Below, piece by piece: positions 48,785-59,225 of a stretch of 64,000 nucleotides of DNA. The notes below the pieces were generated by a model, which had not been told where the DNA came from, did not search any database, and saw only the letters and a list, made by a program, of their open reading frames with translations. This stretch comes from Lepas anatifera. Taxonomy: Eukaryota > Arthropoda > Thecostraca > Lepadidae. Made by a program: the position numbers and the translations under genes. The stretch's first letter is position 1. Each line of letters opens with the position of its first letter. The DNA is taken from assembly GCA_034440635.1 (NCBI GenBank), contig JAOTON010001073.1, forward strand, positions 62,001-126,000. The letters run 5' to 3'.

Positions 48785-50594
48785 AGTGCCCCGGCCCGGT
48801 TACTTCTTTCCTCTCGAGTCGCAGATCTGCCAGCGTCCCGCCCTAGTTACCCCCTCCCCTCGAGCTGTAGATCCCCTGGCCTCCCGGCCCAGTTACCCCT
48901 CCCCCTCTAGTCGTAGATCCGCCAGTGTCCCGGCCCATTTACCCCTCCCTCTCGAGTCGTAGATCCCCCGGCCTCCCGGCCCAGTTACCCCCTCCCCCTC
49001 GAGTCGTAGATCCCCCGGCCTCCCGGCCCAGTTACCCCCTCCCCCTCGAGTCGCAGATCCGCCAGTGTCCCGGCCCAGTTACCCCCTCCCCCTCGAGTCG
49101 TAGATCCCCCGGTCTCCCGGCCCATTTATCCCTCCCCCTCGAATCGTAGATCCGCCAGTGTCCCGGCCCAGTTACCCCCTCCCCTCGAGCTGTAGATCCC
49201 CTGGCCTCCCGGCCCATTTACCCCTCCCCCTCGAGTCGTAGATCCGCCAGTGTCCCGGCCCAGTTACCCCCTCCCCCTCGAGTCGTAGATCCCCCGGCCT
49301 CCCGGCCCATTTATCCCTCCCCCTCGAGTCGTAGATCCGCCAGTGTCCCGGCCCAGTTACCCCTCCCCTCGAGCTGTAGATCCCCTGGCCTCCCGGCCCA
49401 TTTACCCCTCCCCCTCGAGTCGTAAATCCGCCAGTGTCCCGGCCCAGTTACCCCTCCCCTCGAGCTGTAGATCCCCTGGCCTCCCGGCCCATTTACCCCT
49501 CCCCCTCGAGTCGTAAATCCGCCAGTGTCCCGGCCCAGTTACCCCCTCCCCCTCGAGTCGTAGATCCCCCGGCCTCCCGGCCCATTTATCCCTCCCCCTC
49601 GAGTCGTAGATCCGCCAGTGTCCCGGCCCAGTTACCCCCTCCCCCTCGAGCTGTAGATCCCCTGGCCTCCCGGCCCATTTACCCCTCCCCCTCGAGTCGT
49701 AGATCCGCCAGTGTCTCGGCCCATTTACCCCTCCCCCTCGAGTCGTAGATCCGCCAGCGTCCCGGCCCATTTACCCCTCCCCCTCGAGTCGTAGATCCGC
49801 CAGTGTCCCGGCCCAGTTACCCCTCCCCCTCGAGTCGTAGATCCGCCGGCGTCCCGGCCCAGTTACCCCTCCCTCTCGAGTCGTAGATCCCCCGGCCTCC
49901 CGGCCCAGTTACCCCCTCCCCTCGAGCTGTAGATCCCCCGGCCTCCCGGCCCAGTTACCCCTCCCCCTCTAGTCGTAGATCCGCCAGTGTCCCGGCCCAT
50001 TTACCCCTCCCCCTCGAGTCGTAGATCCGCCAGTGTCCCGGCCCAGTTACCCCCTCCCCTCGAGCTGTAGATCCCCTGGCCTCCCGGCCCATTTACCCCT
50101 CCCTCTCGAGTCGTAGATCCGCCAGCGTCCCGGCCCATTTACCCCTCCCCCTCGAGTCGTAGATCCGCCAGTGTCCCGGCCCAGTTACCCCCTCCCCTCG
50201 AGCTGTAGATCCCCTGGCCTCCCGGCCCATTTACCCCTCCCTCTCGAGTCGTAGATCCGCCAGCGTCCCGGCCCAGTTACCCCTCCCTCTCGAGTCGTAG
50301 ATCCCCTGGCCTCCCGGCCCATTTACCCCTCCCTCTCGAGTCGTAGATCCGCCAGCGTCCCGGCCCATTTACCCCTCCCCCTCGAGTCGTAGATCCGCCA
50401 GTGTCCCGGCCCAGTTACCCCCTCCCCCTCGAGCTGTAGATCCCCTGGCCTCCCGGCCCATTTACCCCTCCCTCTCGAGTCGTAGATCCGCCAGCGTCCC
50501 GGCCCAGTTACCCCTCTCCTCTCGAGTCGTAGATCCCCCGGCCTCCCGGCCCAGTTACCCCTCATCTCTCGAGCTGTAGATCCTCGCTGGCGGC
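48785..50594. repeat. Satellite of 46-47 bp units, about 39 copies
   Basis: Each unit has (C/T)CTCGAG, TCGTAGATCC, a variable centre and CCCGGCCCAGTTACC, then a C-rich tract. Two monomer types, one with GCCAGTGTCCC and one with CCTGGCCTCCC or CCCGGCCTCCC, largely alternate, so a dimer of about 93 bp is a partial higher-order unit. On the minus strand each monomer reads GGGGGAGGGG, TAACT, GGGCCGGG: four G-runs with short loops, the canonical G-quadruplex pattern. The array ends within about 35 bp of the first visible CTCF exon. The minus-strand frames it leaves open are repeat artefacts. Confidence 0.95.
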
Positions 50595-50626
50595 CTCGGA
50601 CGTTGACGTGGCCATGGCTGCCGCAG

Positions 50627-50770
50627 CGTCAGCGCACCGCAACGGCGGTGAGCGGAGAGGAGGAGCAGGCGCTGGCGGTGGCCGCGCCGGGACAGGCCAA
50701 CTACCAGACCGTCACCATCGTGCCCTCCGACGGCACCTCGGACGAAGTCAGCTACGTCCTCATCGTGCAG
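50627..50770 (+). CDS. CTCF: CTCF, N-terminal coding exon (first visible)
   Basis: The frame that matches later exons runs to CAG at 50,770 before donor GTCAGC (phase 0). The C-terminal half reads YQTVTIVPSDGTSDEVSYVLIVQ, preceded by an acidic patch (GEEEQ). This is the poorly conserved N-terminal region of the chromatin insulator CTCF. The left boundary is uncertain: acceptors ending at 50,626 (GCTGCCGCAG) or 50,632 are possible, and the open frame extends left to 50,603. A well-placed ATG at 50,613 is in the wrong frame, so the true start codon is probably in an earlier exon not identified. The exon abuts the satellite, whose C-rich strand could serve as pyrimidine tract. Confidence 0.75.
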
Positions 50771-52422
50771 GTCAGCAACCGGCGCGGGCGGGTGACGTGA
50801 CGTGTGTCTAGGTTATGTGTGGCTGCTGCCTCTCGCCAGCTGACACGGAGAGTTTTTACTGTGGTGTCTCCCGACGCCGATTCATCAGCATTCATGCGCT
50901 CACTAAACTGCATTGTGCTTGTGTCTGTCGTGTGATGTATGGTCATCGTGTTCCATTAGATTACTAAGTCATCGTTTGATGTAATGATAAAATTATTTTT
51001 CCTTGACCCAGATACAGCACCGTACCTTGTGGTTTGGGCATGAATATCCTATCAGCGTAGTCATAAACTATTTCCGTAAATATTTTACCACAAATAAATA
51101 ATTTCCGGGCTTCCAAAAAGGCTGGTTCTTGTTCGGCCTCTTTCCTTCTGGCCATGGCATGTGTTCAATCCCAACGACGGGATCACATTTCAGAAATTGA
51201 GCCTGAGCAACTGTGGTACCCGAAGAGCAGCCCAAGAAGTAGGGCTGCAAGCGGGATCGTATTTGGATATTTTTGCTGTGTAACGACTATTCATAATCGT
51301 CCAAACGTGTTTTTTAATCGTCCTGTAATCCGTCTGATAACAGAGTAAGAGAAGGATTTGAGGTGGAAATTGTATCCGCTGAAATTAAGAATGGCAATAG
51401 TTCACGGGCCAAACGTACAACAAGGCAGGAACAGTCACTTCAATGCGAAAATATCCGAAGTTACGTTTAAGGCGCGTGACCATTGTGGGTTATGCTCAGG
51501 ACCAGAGCTTTGTGCTATAGGGGAGTTCTGGGGACACTCCATTTTCGGAAAGCCTGAGCTCAATTTCGAAATAATCTTATGTCATCACCGGAGCTTGGTT
51601 GCGTTTTGTGCGTCTTCAACTCGAACAGGGATGAATGATATGTGCCTGAATATGTTCTTTCGCCAAGTCGTATATTACAGGAACCTTTTTCGTCTCTAGC
51701 GTATCGTTCTTCGTCAGTCCACTTAAAGTGGTTGTCTGCTCGCCCATTTCGGCGCAGTCACCATGCCAGGGGTGGATCCTATATTTCCAGGGGATAAGCG
51801 GCTGCCATCACGGACGCAGTTTTTCGGGTTAAAGGAGGAGCATAGCTTAGAGTCGGGGTCTAATTGCTATCGGGGATGGTGCCCTCGCGGCACCGTTGTG
51901 TCAAACAACGTCCTATATCAAGGAAGTGGTTTAGATTTACGGTGGTGTTTGACACCACTTCCGCCCGTCCGATCGGTCACTGCGTGCCGGGTCAGTCGCC
52001 GAATACAGTAGTCCACTGACACTGGCCGGGTTTGGGTCGGCAGCTGAAGCGGGCTCGAAACGTGGCACAGCCGGCAGGGCTCGAACCTGCGCGGGGATAC
52101 CCCCAAACATCACCGTACAGATGTGGGGCGCCCGCAGCCTAGTTTTCTGTTTGATCACTGAGAGAGCGCTGGTCCTTCACGATAATTCGGCTCTTTGGGT
52201 AAGGTTACGTCGCCACTCTTGCTCAACTGCCGCCTTTGCATTGGGGGCTCAGTGGTTCCATTCTTCGGCCCCAGCTCACCCCCTGCATGGATCCGTCCTA
52301 GCCTCGGGCATTTATCTGAACCGTTCCCAGTACTGGTGGTGGATCACACACCATCGCTGGCCTCCCCGCTGGCGCTGCAGGCGCGTCGCTGACTCGCCCC
52401 TGACCTCTGCTGTGACCCGCAG
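50771..52422 (+). other. CTCF intron 1
   Basis: 1,652 bp, phase 0. Contains a B-box-like string on the minus strand near 52,073-52,087 and otherwise no recognisable feature. Confidence 0.6.
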
Positions 52423-52515
52423 CCGGACGCGGACGAGGGCCAGAAACAGGAGGGCGAGGAGGAGGGCCAGATCGGCGTCTACGACTTCGACGATGGCGAC
52501 GAGCAGCAGCCGGAG
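52423..52515 (+). CDS. CTCF: CTCF exon 2, acidic segment with VYDF motif
   Basis: 31 codons between acceptor CCCGCAG and donor GTAAGA, phase 0 on both sides. The peptide is highly acidic and contains GVYDFDDGDEQQPE. Human CTCF has a VYDFEEEQQE segment shortly before finger 1. Its tyrosine and phenylalanine are known to bind the SA2-SCC1 subunits of cohesin, which stops loop extrusion at CTCF sites. Conservation of the Y-x-F and the following acidic and QQ residues supports both the gene assignment and a cohesin-binding role here; the role is inferred by homology. Confidence 0.9.
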
Positions 52516-52729
52516 GTAAGACACGCCCCGCGCCTGACCCTTGCTACTGGCGATGTCCTGTTTGGAAGGCTCGTGTTCGGTTTGGTGAGCTGTGTTTCGG
52601 TCTTGCGCGGTGTAGGTTATCCCGGTTTATTTCACCGGTTTGTGTGTGTTTTGTCCCACATGGCTTACTTGTTTGCCGCTATGGTCTTTTCGTGCTCGTC
52701 CTTGAAACTTCTGAAAACAGCACGCGCTC

Positions 52730-53220
52730 GAATTCCAGCCAGCAATTCCGGACGATTCCCGTACGGGGACGCTAGTGCAAAATGGTGGGAATTGGTCGGG
52801 GAAACCCAACCGGAGGGTTGGGGAATCACGAGCGTTTGCTTGGGATTTGAGACACTTCGTACGGGGAAATTTTGATTGGGGAAACGGTAGCTTTCCCCAC
52901 TCTTTTGGTTGGGGAGTTCCCAATTGTTCCCCACCACGGTATGCCAAATTAAGGAAGGTCTGTATACCGAACCCGTACGGGGATCCCCTACCTATCCCCG
53001 TGCTCTAAGGTAGGGTTTCCCCGAACCCTCCCCATCGCCCTAATCCATTGGGTACGGGGATCCCCAACCGATTCCCAGACATTCGCTTGTGATTTCCCCA
53101 CCTTTCCCCCACCGCGATATGTGAGTTGAACCCCGAAAATGGGCTGATCCCGTCCGGGGAAACCCAACCCAATCCCACTCGTCCATGCGTTACTTCCCCG
53201 GACGTTTCCTCACAGTTTGA
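52730..53220. repeat. GGGGAA/TTCCCC-rich interspersed repeat, copy in left part of CTCF intron 2
   Basis: Recurring blocks such as TCGGGGAAACCCAACC, GGTTGGGGA and GTACGGGGATCCCC. Similar sequence is at 59,800-60,020 near the other end of the same intron. The boundaries are approximate. Confidence 0.5.
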
Positions 53221-53786
53221 GGCATCATTTTGATGAAATATATTATAAGTGTTATTCTGACTGCCAAGGAAACGCCCATCAACTATAATATTTACTCTCA
53301 TACACCGATTCAGTGGGATTATCCTTATAAGAAGGCTCGCGAGAATCACATGACTTTTAGCCTGATCCATGTGGATAAAATGAAAAAAGATATGCAAAAA
53401 AGTGTATTTCACATCATTATGCTTTTCTATACAATGTTTTTTATACAAGATTTGTCTCACCAACAGTTTCATCGTCATGTTCAGGAGATAAACATCAATT
53501 GTTGTATTTGAAGTGGTAAAATTACGAAAAGAAGTTATATACAACGATAACAATGACACTGATGTTCAATGTATTTTTGCAATTCACAATTCACAGATGT
53601 ACACAACGTTCACATCACTACCGTGTTAAAAAGATGAGGGATCAGTTCAGGGTTCAGTGATAGAGAAGTGATAGTGAGGCAAATTTCAGACAATCAATTG
53701 TTCTAAACTGCGCTGAATCATGATATTCCTAGCGTGAGGTATGTTCACTTCTTGGCTTTGACCGTGCTGTGCAGTACAGCTTTGCT

Positions 53787-54011
53787 TCACTGTTTTTTGC
53801 ATCCTTTCCCGGCTCTGCGTAGACAGCTGAGATTAATGTCTGCTCTCCGTATCCCCGTCGGCCTATGCTTGGCCTGCTGCAGTTGAAGCGCTGCCCCTTT
53901 TCTTACGAGCCAGCTTTGAGCCAGCGCGCCGGTCTCGCGATACAGATATCCAGCGCGTGACACGTTGATTGATCTCCGAGCGAGATCCCTTGCTGTCCTT
54001 ATACAGTGCAT
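53787..54011 (-). CDS. Probable terminal exon of an unrecognised antisense gene
   Basis: On the minus strand the acceptor TATCTTTTGCAG ends just before 54,011. Two frames are open. The one in phase with the exon at 55,774-55,994 (phase 0) gives 74 codons, arginine-rich, ending at 53,787. The alternative (phase 1) gives 48 codons with a basic tail (SKLARKKRGS) and a stop at about 53,863. The second looks more like natural protein but would need an extra exon in between to adjust phase. No family recognised. Confidence 0.4.
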   Translation of the reverse strand: MHCIRTARDLARRSINVSRAGYLYRETGALAQSWLVRKGAALQLQQAKHRPTGIRRADINLSCLRRAGKGCKKQ

Positions 54012-54563
54012 CTGCAAAAGATAAACATCGGTATAAATTAACAAATCAATCAACCGAAATCTAGGGCAACGAACTGGAGCACCAAATGGATCTAAAAATA
54101 ACGTAACTTAAGTAACATAACGTAAGGTGTAACGTTAATCATAGGCATTGCGTGGTCAACTATTCGTGAGCGGGCAGCAATGGAAAGCACCTAAGGCTAG
54201 TTATTCGATGATGCCTGTTTGAGCCTGCACTTAGACAACGAGTAGCCTGACAACTCCTGCTAACAATGAAAAGAATAGAACACTATAATATTTTGGCAGA
54301 TGTGAAATAATAACAGAGTAGTATCTAAGATAACAGCGTTAATCAGGGTCAGGGACGTCGTCAGAGACAACACCGCTCCCGGAAAAAGGGGGCTGCTCTG
54401 ATTATTTTATTATTTTTCAATATATAGTTTAACGAAGTTTTGTAATATACGCTTTGGAAATGTGGCACCTACGAAATACACTTGTGTTGTTTTTTTATGA
54501 TATTGTAGTGTCATTCATAACAATAAAAATACTCAAGTTTTCACCCACCACATATAATTTCAG

Positions 54564-54656
54564 GAGGGTCATCTCGATCAACTAGCTCTTGTCGTTCTGT
54601 CCATTCAGGGAAAACTGTCGGCACAGGCTGGTGCTAAAAATCTGGGACATCATCAG
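54564..54656 (+). CDS. Candidate extra CTCF exon (cassette or alternative last exon)
   Basis: The plus-strand acceptor CATATAATTTCAG is followed by 31 open codons starting EGHLDQLALVVLSIQGKLSA and ending HHQ before a possible donor CAG/GTGCAG. Both ends are phase 0, so it would fit between CTCF exons 2 and 3 without a shift. If the weak donor is not used, the frame runs on to a stop at 54,702-54,704, giving a product without zinc fingers. There is no homology evidence from known CTCF proteins; an unrelated or fortuitous exon remains possible. Confidence 0.35.
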
Positions 54657-54820
54657 GTGCAGACTACTGGCCAGGCAGCCAGTGGCGCTCTTCCGAAGTT
54701 CTAAAAGCCGCAGAAACCAACGCCAAAAATTTTTGTAGTAGTAAACCCTTCCATGCATAGCAGACGCTGTTTTTGTTATTGGTGTTTCAACGAAAGTCGA
54801 AATCATAATATATTTAGTCT

Positions 54821-55132
54821 CAGTGGTGGATCCAGGGGGGACAAGAAAGTCATTTACCCCCCGCCCCCTCAAACGGAGAAGTTTGCGACAAAACTATGCT
54901 TTGACCCTTTCCCAATACGGTTGACCTGCCTTTTGCCCCGGCTCGTTGTTAATTTATAAGCAAGGTTTTGATGCTTCAACACTCAACTTCAAACAGAACC
55001 AGTCAACTTCAGGGTAAACATTGGGCATTGGATAGCAAAAAAACAAGCATCTTGTGCCGATATCTTCCACCCCGTCATGTTTTCTTCGACTTTGGCTGGC
55101 ACCCCCAAACCGACCGGATAGATCCGCCACTG
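54821..55132 (+). mobile_element. hAT-type MITE with perfect 8-bp target duplication
   Basis: TTTAGTCT flanks both sides (54,813-54,820 and 55,133-55,140). The ends are CAGTGGTGGATCC and, inverted, CAGTGGCGGATC. The internal sequence matches the copies at 36.8 and 40.6 kb. It is inserted in CTCF intron 2 between the two antisense exons. Confidence 0.92.
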
Positions 55133-55773
55133 TTTAGTCTATGGGTTACCATTTTGGTGTTTCACTACGCACCTGCAGCAATGTTTATGCAGTTATACTC
55201 ATTCCGACGCATATGAAAGAGATATATGCTGTCAACATATTGATTGGAGCTCACATCACTGGGATACACTCACATACATAGAAAGCTTTTGGGCTACACA
55301 AAATATAGATAAGGTGTCGATTCAAGGGCCAGAGGAAAGGACTGTGTACATTCCCGAAGAGACTTAAAAATAAGTGCCAAGATAAGAATATTATTCATTG
55401 AGATGTTGTTTGGAATGAGTAATGAGTAAGAGTGGGACACATGATCTTCAATGAATATGGCTGAACTTAGAGTACTAGGTCAGAAATTTGTCTGTTTTCT
55501 ATCTGCAGTTAGAATCCAAATAGTTCAGCGAGTTTTACCAGATGGTCGTCATTCAATTTTTCATACTTAATGTATCTAAATTGTGGGAAATTTCACGAGA
55601 AAACAGTTTAATTGGACGATCTTGAAATTTGTAACTTCATGAAACATGTATAACATAGGTACTATTTTAAACGTGATGTTAGATATTTTAAAACCAATGA
55701 TAGTGCATGAAGCCCACAAGATAAAAAATTACACGATCCACAAAACGTCATCATTAGCATAATCATGACTTAC
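55133..55773. other. CTCF intron 2 / antisense gene intron
   Basis: AT-rich, with no exon signal on either strand. Confidence 0.4.
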
Positions 55774-55994
55774 CCACATCCTCATGTTTGCATCGTTGGC
55801 GAGCTGCCTCTCAGCCTCCTCAAACTTGCACGTCGTGAGCAGACGCCGAAGAGAAACGCTCTCTTCATCAAGGCACAACTGCCTCAAGGAGACCTCTATT
55901 TCATCGAGGGAGCATTCCACGCATTCGAGCCGCGTTAAGATCTCGGCGATCCCCGTCATTAATCGACTGCAATCTGCCGGTGAGAAAATTGTCT
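55774..55994 (-). CDS. Exon of an unrecognised antisense gene nested in CTCF intron 2
   Basis: The minus strand has an excellent acceptor (TTTTCTTCTTTCAG) and an excellent donor (GTGG then GTAAGTC). Only one of the three frames is open, giving 73 codons (phase 2 in, phase 0 out). The peptide is helical and acidic: FSPADCSRLMTGIAEILTRL, then LDEIEVSLRQLCLDEESVSL, then CKFEEAERQLAND. It has several cysteines and a likely amphipathic coiled-coil pattern. The frame also continues upstream through the acceptor to an ATG at 56,043 with a hydrophobic start (MLFICFLCAVWYFLLS), so an intronless start with a signal-like segment is an alternative. I do not recognise the family. The gene overlaps CTCF on the opposite strand. 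Confidence 0.6.
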
Positions 55995-56230
55995 CTGAAA
56001 GAAGAAAATACCACACTGCGCACAAGAAGCATATAAACAGCAAGTGCAGAAGCAGCTAGTGGGCAGAACCATTGGCGTAGCCATGCTTTCTGAACTTGTA
56101 GGGACACATCCAGCCTCTTGATTAGGTACCCGACGGAAAATTTTAAGAGGGGCCAAATGTTATGTGTGAGCTAGCCAGCCTTCCCCTTTTTACATTTTTA
56201 CACGAATTTAGGGTAGTGTAATTTTAATAC

Positions 56231-56683
56231 TTAAAGGGAGTGTGGCACCTTGGTCGAATCCCGGAATTTATTGTAATTAGGGATACTTTTAGCCGAAAAT
56301 CAAGGAGGCGCCCATAATTTCTCTGAAAAAATGTACAATAAGCTCAATACTTATATTTTTTAAATGCTCCTTGAGGGAAATAAATAAATATCTGCCTGTG
56401 GATGATGTCATGATCTGGTAACCACTACCATATTTAATACGCTTCAAGGGCTTCGATTGGCTGATACCGTGACGTCAGCATATGTCGTCACACCAACAGC
56501 CATGAGAACTGTGGCCTGCTGCTAAGGGTACATGAGGGTTACATTTCAGGTAAGTTTTAGCTTTTTGTACGAAATTCTCGATCTCCAAGACAAATGATAC
56601 ATTGAATTCCGGATCTTCCGACTTGCTTTAAAACTTGGCTATATCGGTTAACATCACGTTATGAATGTGCCACATTCCCTTAA
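56231..56683. mobile_element. TTAA-flanked MITE, family F copy 2
   Basis: TTAA at 56,231-56,234 and 56,680-56,683. Ends are AGGGAGTGTGGCACCTT and, inverted, AGGGAATGTGGCAC. Closely matches 9,655-10,110. Its right TTAA is also the left TTAA of the next element. Confidence 0.85.
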
Positions 56684-57510
56684 ACACGTGCTTTGACGGG
56701 GGAGGGGCAGGAATGTACCAACCCCTAAGATCTCGAGAACCATGCTAGACAGCGAAAAAAGGTAAACGACGTTTAGTAGCTCATCCACCTCTCTATTGAA
56801 AATATTTGCACTATTTTTTTCAGGTCACATTTAAGGTCACTAGAGGTCAAAACATGTTGTCATAGGGATAACATTTAAATGAAGGTTTCCGGTCATTACA
56901 TCTGAACAATTTAAGATAGATCAAACAATTTGAACCATTAAAATCCTCGCAGCAAGCCGAATCCAATGATATATAACATGGCCTTGCGTCAAATCAGGTC
57001 CAATATGTCATTGGACCTGACCTGAGGTCAGGTCAAGGTCAAATTAGGTCAAAATGTATATCTTTAGAACCGCAAAGACAATCCCAATCTACTGAAGCTA
57101 AAATAAACACTATCACTATCTATGACCAAGTTATTTGATTAAAACCACTTTTCCCATGTATTTCCAAGGAAGAGGTCAAGCCTCGTACCTGACCTTAGGT
57201 CATCGATAGAAAAAAATACCGGAACATATTTTAGACAGCTCGGTGGACTCAGTATGTGGTATGAGTTTCAACAGGATAAGTTCACCCTGTTCCGAATTAT
57301 GTTATCTTAAACTTTTTTCAGGTCAGGTCACTTGACCTGTACTGGTGACCTGACCAGAGTGACCTAACCTTAGATTTTGACAAAAGTTGTAAAAATGATC
57401 AGAGAAAAGTTATACCAAGTACGGCGGCACGTGCCGTTTTTATGTTATCTCCGAAAAACCCGAAGGGGGCGGGTACCCAACCCCCTCTCCCCCGTCAATG
57501 CGCGTGTTAA
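56680..57510. mobile_element. TTAA-flanked element, family D copy 2
   Basis: TTAA at 56,680-56,683 and 57,507-57,510. Ends are ACACGTGCTTTGACGGGGG and, inverted, CACGCGCATTGACGGGGG. The interior is rich in AGGTCA/TGACCT. Around 57,008 there are five hexamers almost without spacing, first TGACCTGACCTGAGGTCA and then AGGTCAAGGTCA. Subterminal G/C-rich hairpins are present. Confidence 0.82.
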
Positions 57511-58435
57511 AGCGAGCACAGACTGTATGTTGGATTGGGAAAGCGTCTGAATGCGGCCATTTGCGTGCCTAAGAAGTATGGAGATAAACCTAGCTGCCTG
57601 TCTCAGCCTCGACTACTATCAGATCCCAGAACTCAGACGTCAAGCATAAAAGTAAAACGTTAATTAACATTCTCGCCCACTCACGAAGCCTATCTCACCG
57701 GCTCACACGAGCAGCAGTGCTTAAAGTACTCCATAACCTTCTTAGCAAAACAAGACGATTATCTTGAGACTTGCGGAGCGGTAACAGCACGCCGGCTGGC
57801 ACGGTCGCGTGTGCCGGCCTGTTGGTGGGCGCGTCCGGCAGGCTTTTGTCCATGGCTGTCGCCATCGGAGGAGCCTCGCCTTGAGATCGGCTGGTCCTAA
57901 ACTATTTTATATTGAACCCATGCTTTAGATGTTTGGTTAGTTGATTTGTTTCTTTTGAACGTGTATGAATGAATACATGGGTTTATTAAAATTATCGTGA
58001 GAGCGCCGCCAAGACTTAAGCCCACTGCTCACTCAATTCACAAGCTCAAAATTAACATGGCTGAATAGGAAAATTAATTGCAGTCATTTCACTCATTTAC
58101 ACTACCCACTTATCTCCAACGGCTTTCGAGTAATTCGTCCGAAAGGGTATTTCAAGGAGCTAAATTTCTCGGAACTTGCTTGCTTCTCACCATGGTTTCA
58201 AGTCCTTAAAATGCATGGAAGTGGATGAAATTTGGCATGAAACTAACTTATACAGTAAGTAGTAGTAATTATACAAGTAATTCTAGGCTAACATAATGGT
58301 TCGTTCGTCTTCTAGAAATAGCTTTATACCATGCCTTTTCTGTACTAACACAGTACCCGGCGCCACGATCACGGCATCGTTTTGATTGAGTGATACCGGC
58401 CAGTGACCTCCTGACGGCGTGGGAGTCAGTGTAGT
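57511..58435. other. CTCF intron 2, no feature
   Basis: No exon, element boundary or structured RNA could be supported. Confidence 0.35.
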
Positions 58436-58511
58436 GCTGCGCAGTGGTCTAGTGGTTAGAGGACCTGTCTCGTGATCAGGGGTGCCCGGTTCGATTCTGG
58501 GGTTGACTGCC
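58436..58511 (+). ncRNA. tRNA-like sequence, probably a tRNA-derived SINE head
   Basis: A box TGGTCTAGTGG at 58,445 and B box GGTTCGATTC at 58,488 have tRNA spacing. A T-arm CCCGG/CTGGG and an anticodon-like stem CCTG/CAGG can be drawn, but the acceptor stem does not pair. This points to a SINE or tRNA pseudogene and away from a working tRNA. Confidence 0.5.
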
Positions 58512-59000
58512 AACTATTTATTAGTTATTTCAAAGGAAAGAATGATAACACTGTCCTGCAGGCTTATGAATAGACACATTAAGAACGAAATATGGTTTGC
58601 TTTCAGCACATTGTCATGTGGCCCTCCTGCGCCGTTGGGACGTTAGACCAGGTCGCAGACCGGGGTAGTTATCTTGGTCCCGATGTCTATTCCTTGTTTT
58701 TGGTATCCTTGTTGATGCAATTAAATGGGAGCTTAGGTAAAAGTACGGCTGTTTCGACCAGCAACACCAACCACACTTGACTCACAGCTGACCAAGCGAT
58801 AACCCACGCCCCGGTGAGCCTCCGAGCCACCGTCGCCATGGTAGGGGGTGTCCAAACAATCCCCCTCGAACTCGACTCTTTACAGGATAGCGAAAAAACG
58901 CGAAAGCAGGTGAATAGGCCATTGAAATTCATGAAGAAACTACATCAATCTTGGCTCCTTTGGCTCACTTGGCTTGGCTCTTACATCACTCTCGTCACTT

Positions 59001-59225
59001 TTTGTAAATATTGAGGTCATGACAGGTCAAAGAATGTAGCAGGATAGAGAAGAGTTTATGGACTCTAGCGTCTGACAGAATTGAGTTAGAATCATTTTAG
59101 GCATAGTTCACTTTCTTTCGTTACAGCTAATTGGATGATGTATAATATTATTGTACTAAGTCAAAACATAAAAAGGCCTGAACTAAGGCATTGCCAAGGT
59201 CACCATCTAGCCTAGCATAATCAAT
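59001..59225. mobile_element. Degraded TTAA-family fragment with AGGTCA hexamers
   Basis: Contains GAGGTCATGACAGGTCAAAG and later AAGGTCACC, plus the phrase GATGATGTATAATAT, which resembles the interiors of the hexamer-bearing elements. No ends found. Confidence 0.4.

Noticed and set aside
49402..50565. Long minus-strand frames repeating GHWRIYDSRGR
   Set aside because: They follow directly from the 46-47 bp satellite and have no gene signals.
48785..50594. Satellite as an array of CTCF-binding sites (CTCGAGGGGGAG resembles the AGGGGGC core)
   Set aside because: Only the AGGGGG core matches; the flanking positions of the CTCF motif do not. G-richness explains the similarity.
50613..50811. 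ATG in good context (GGCCATGG) at 50,613 as CTCF start
   Set aside because: Its frame does not match the peptide that joins exon 2. The product would be glycine- and arginine-rich and stop soon after.
52060..52140. tRNA gene on the minus strand (B box GGTTCGAGCC with a perfect T-stem)
   Set aside because: No A box at the right distance and no clover-leaf; at most an old SINE fragment.
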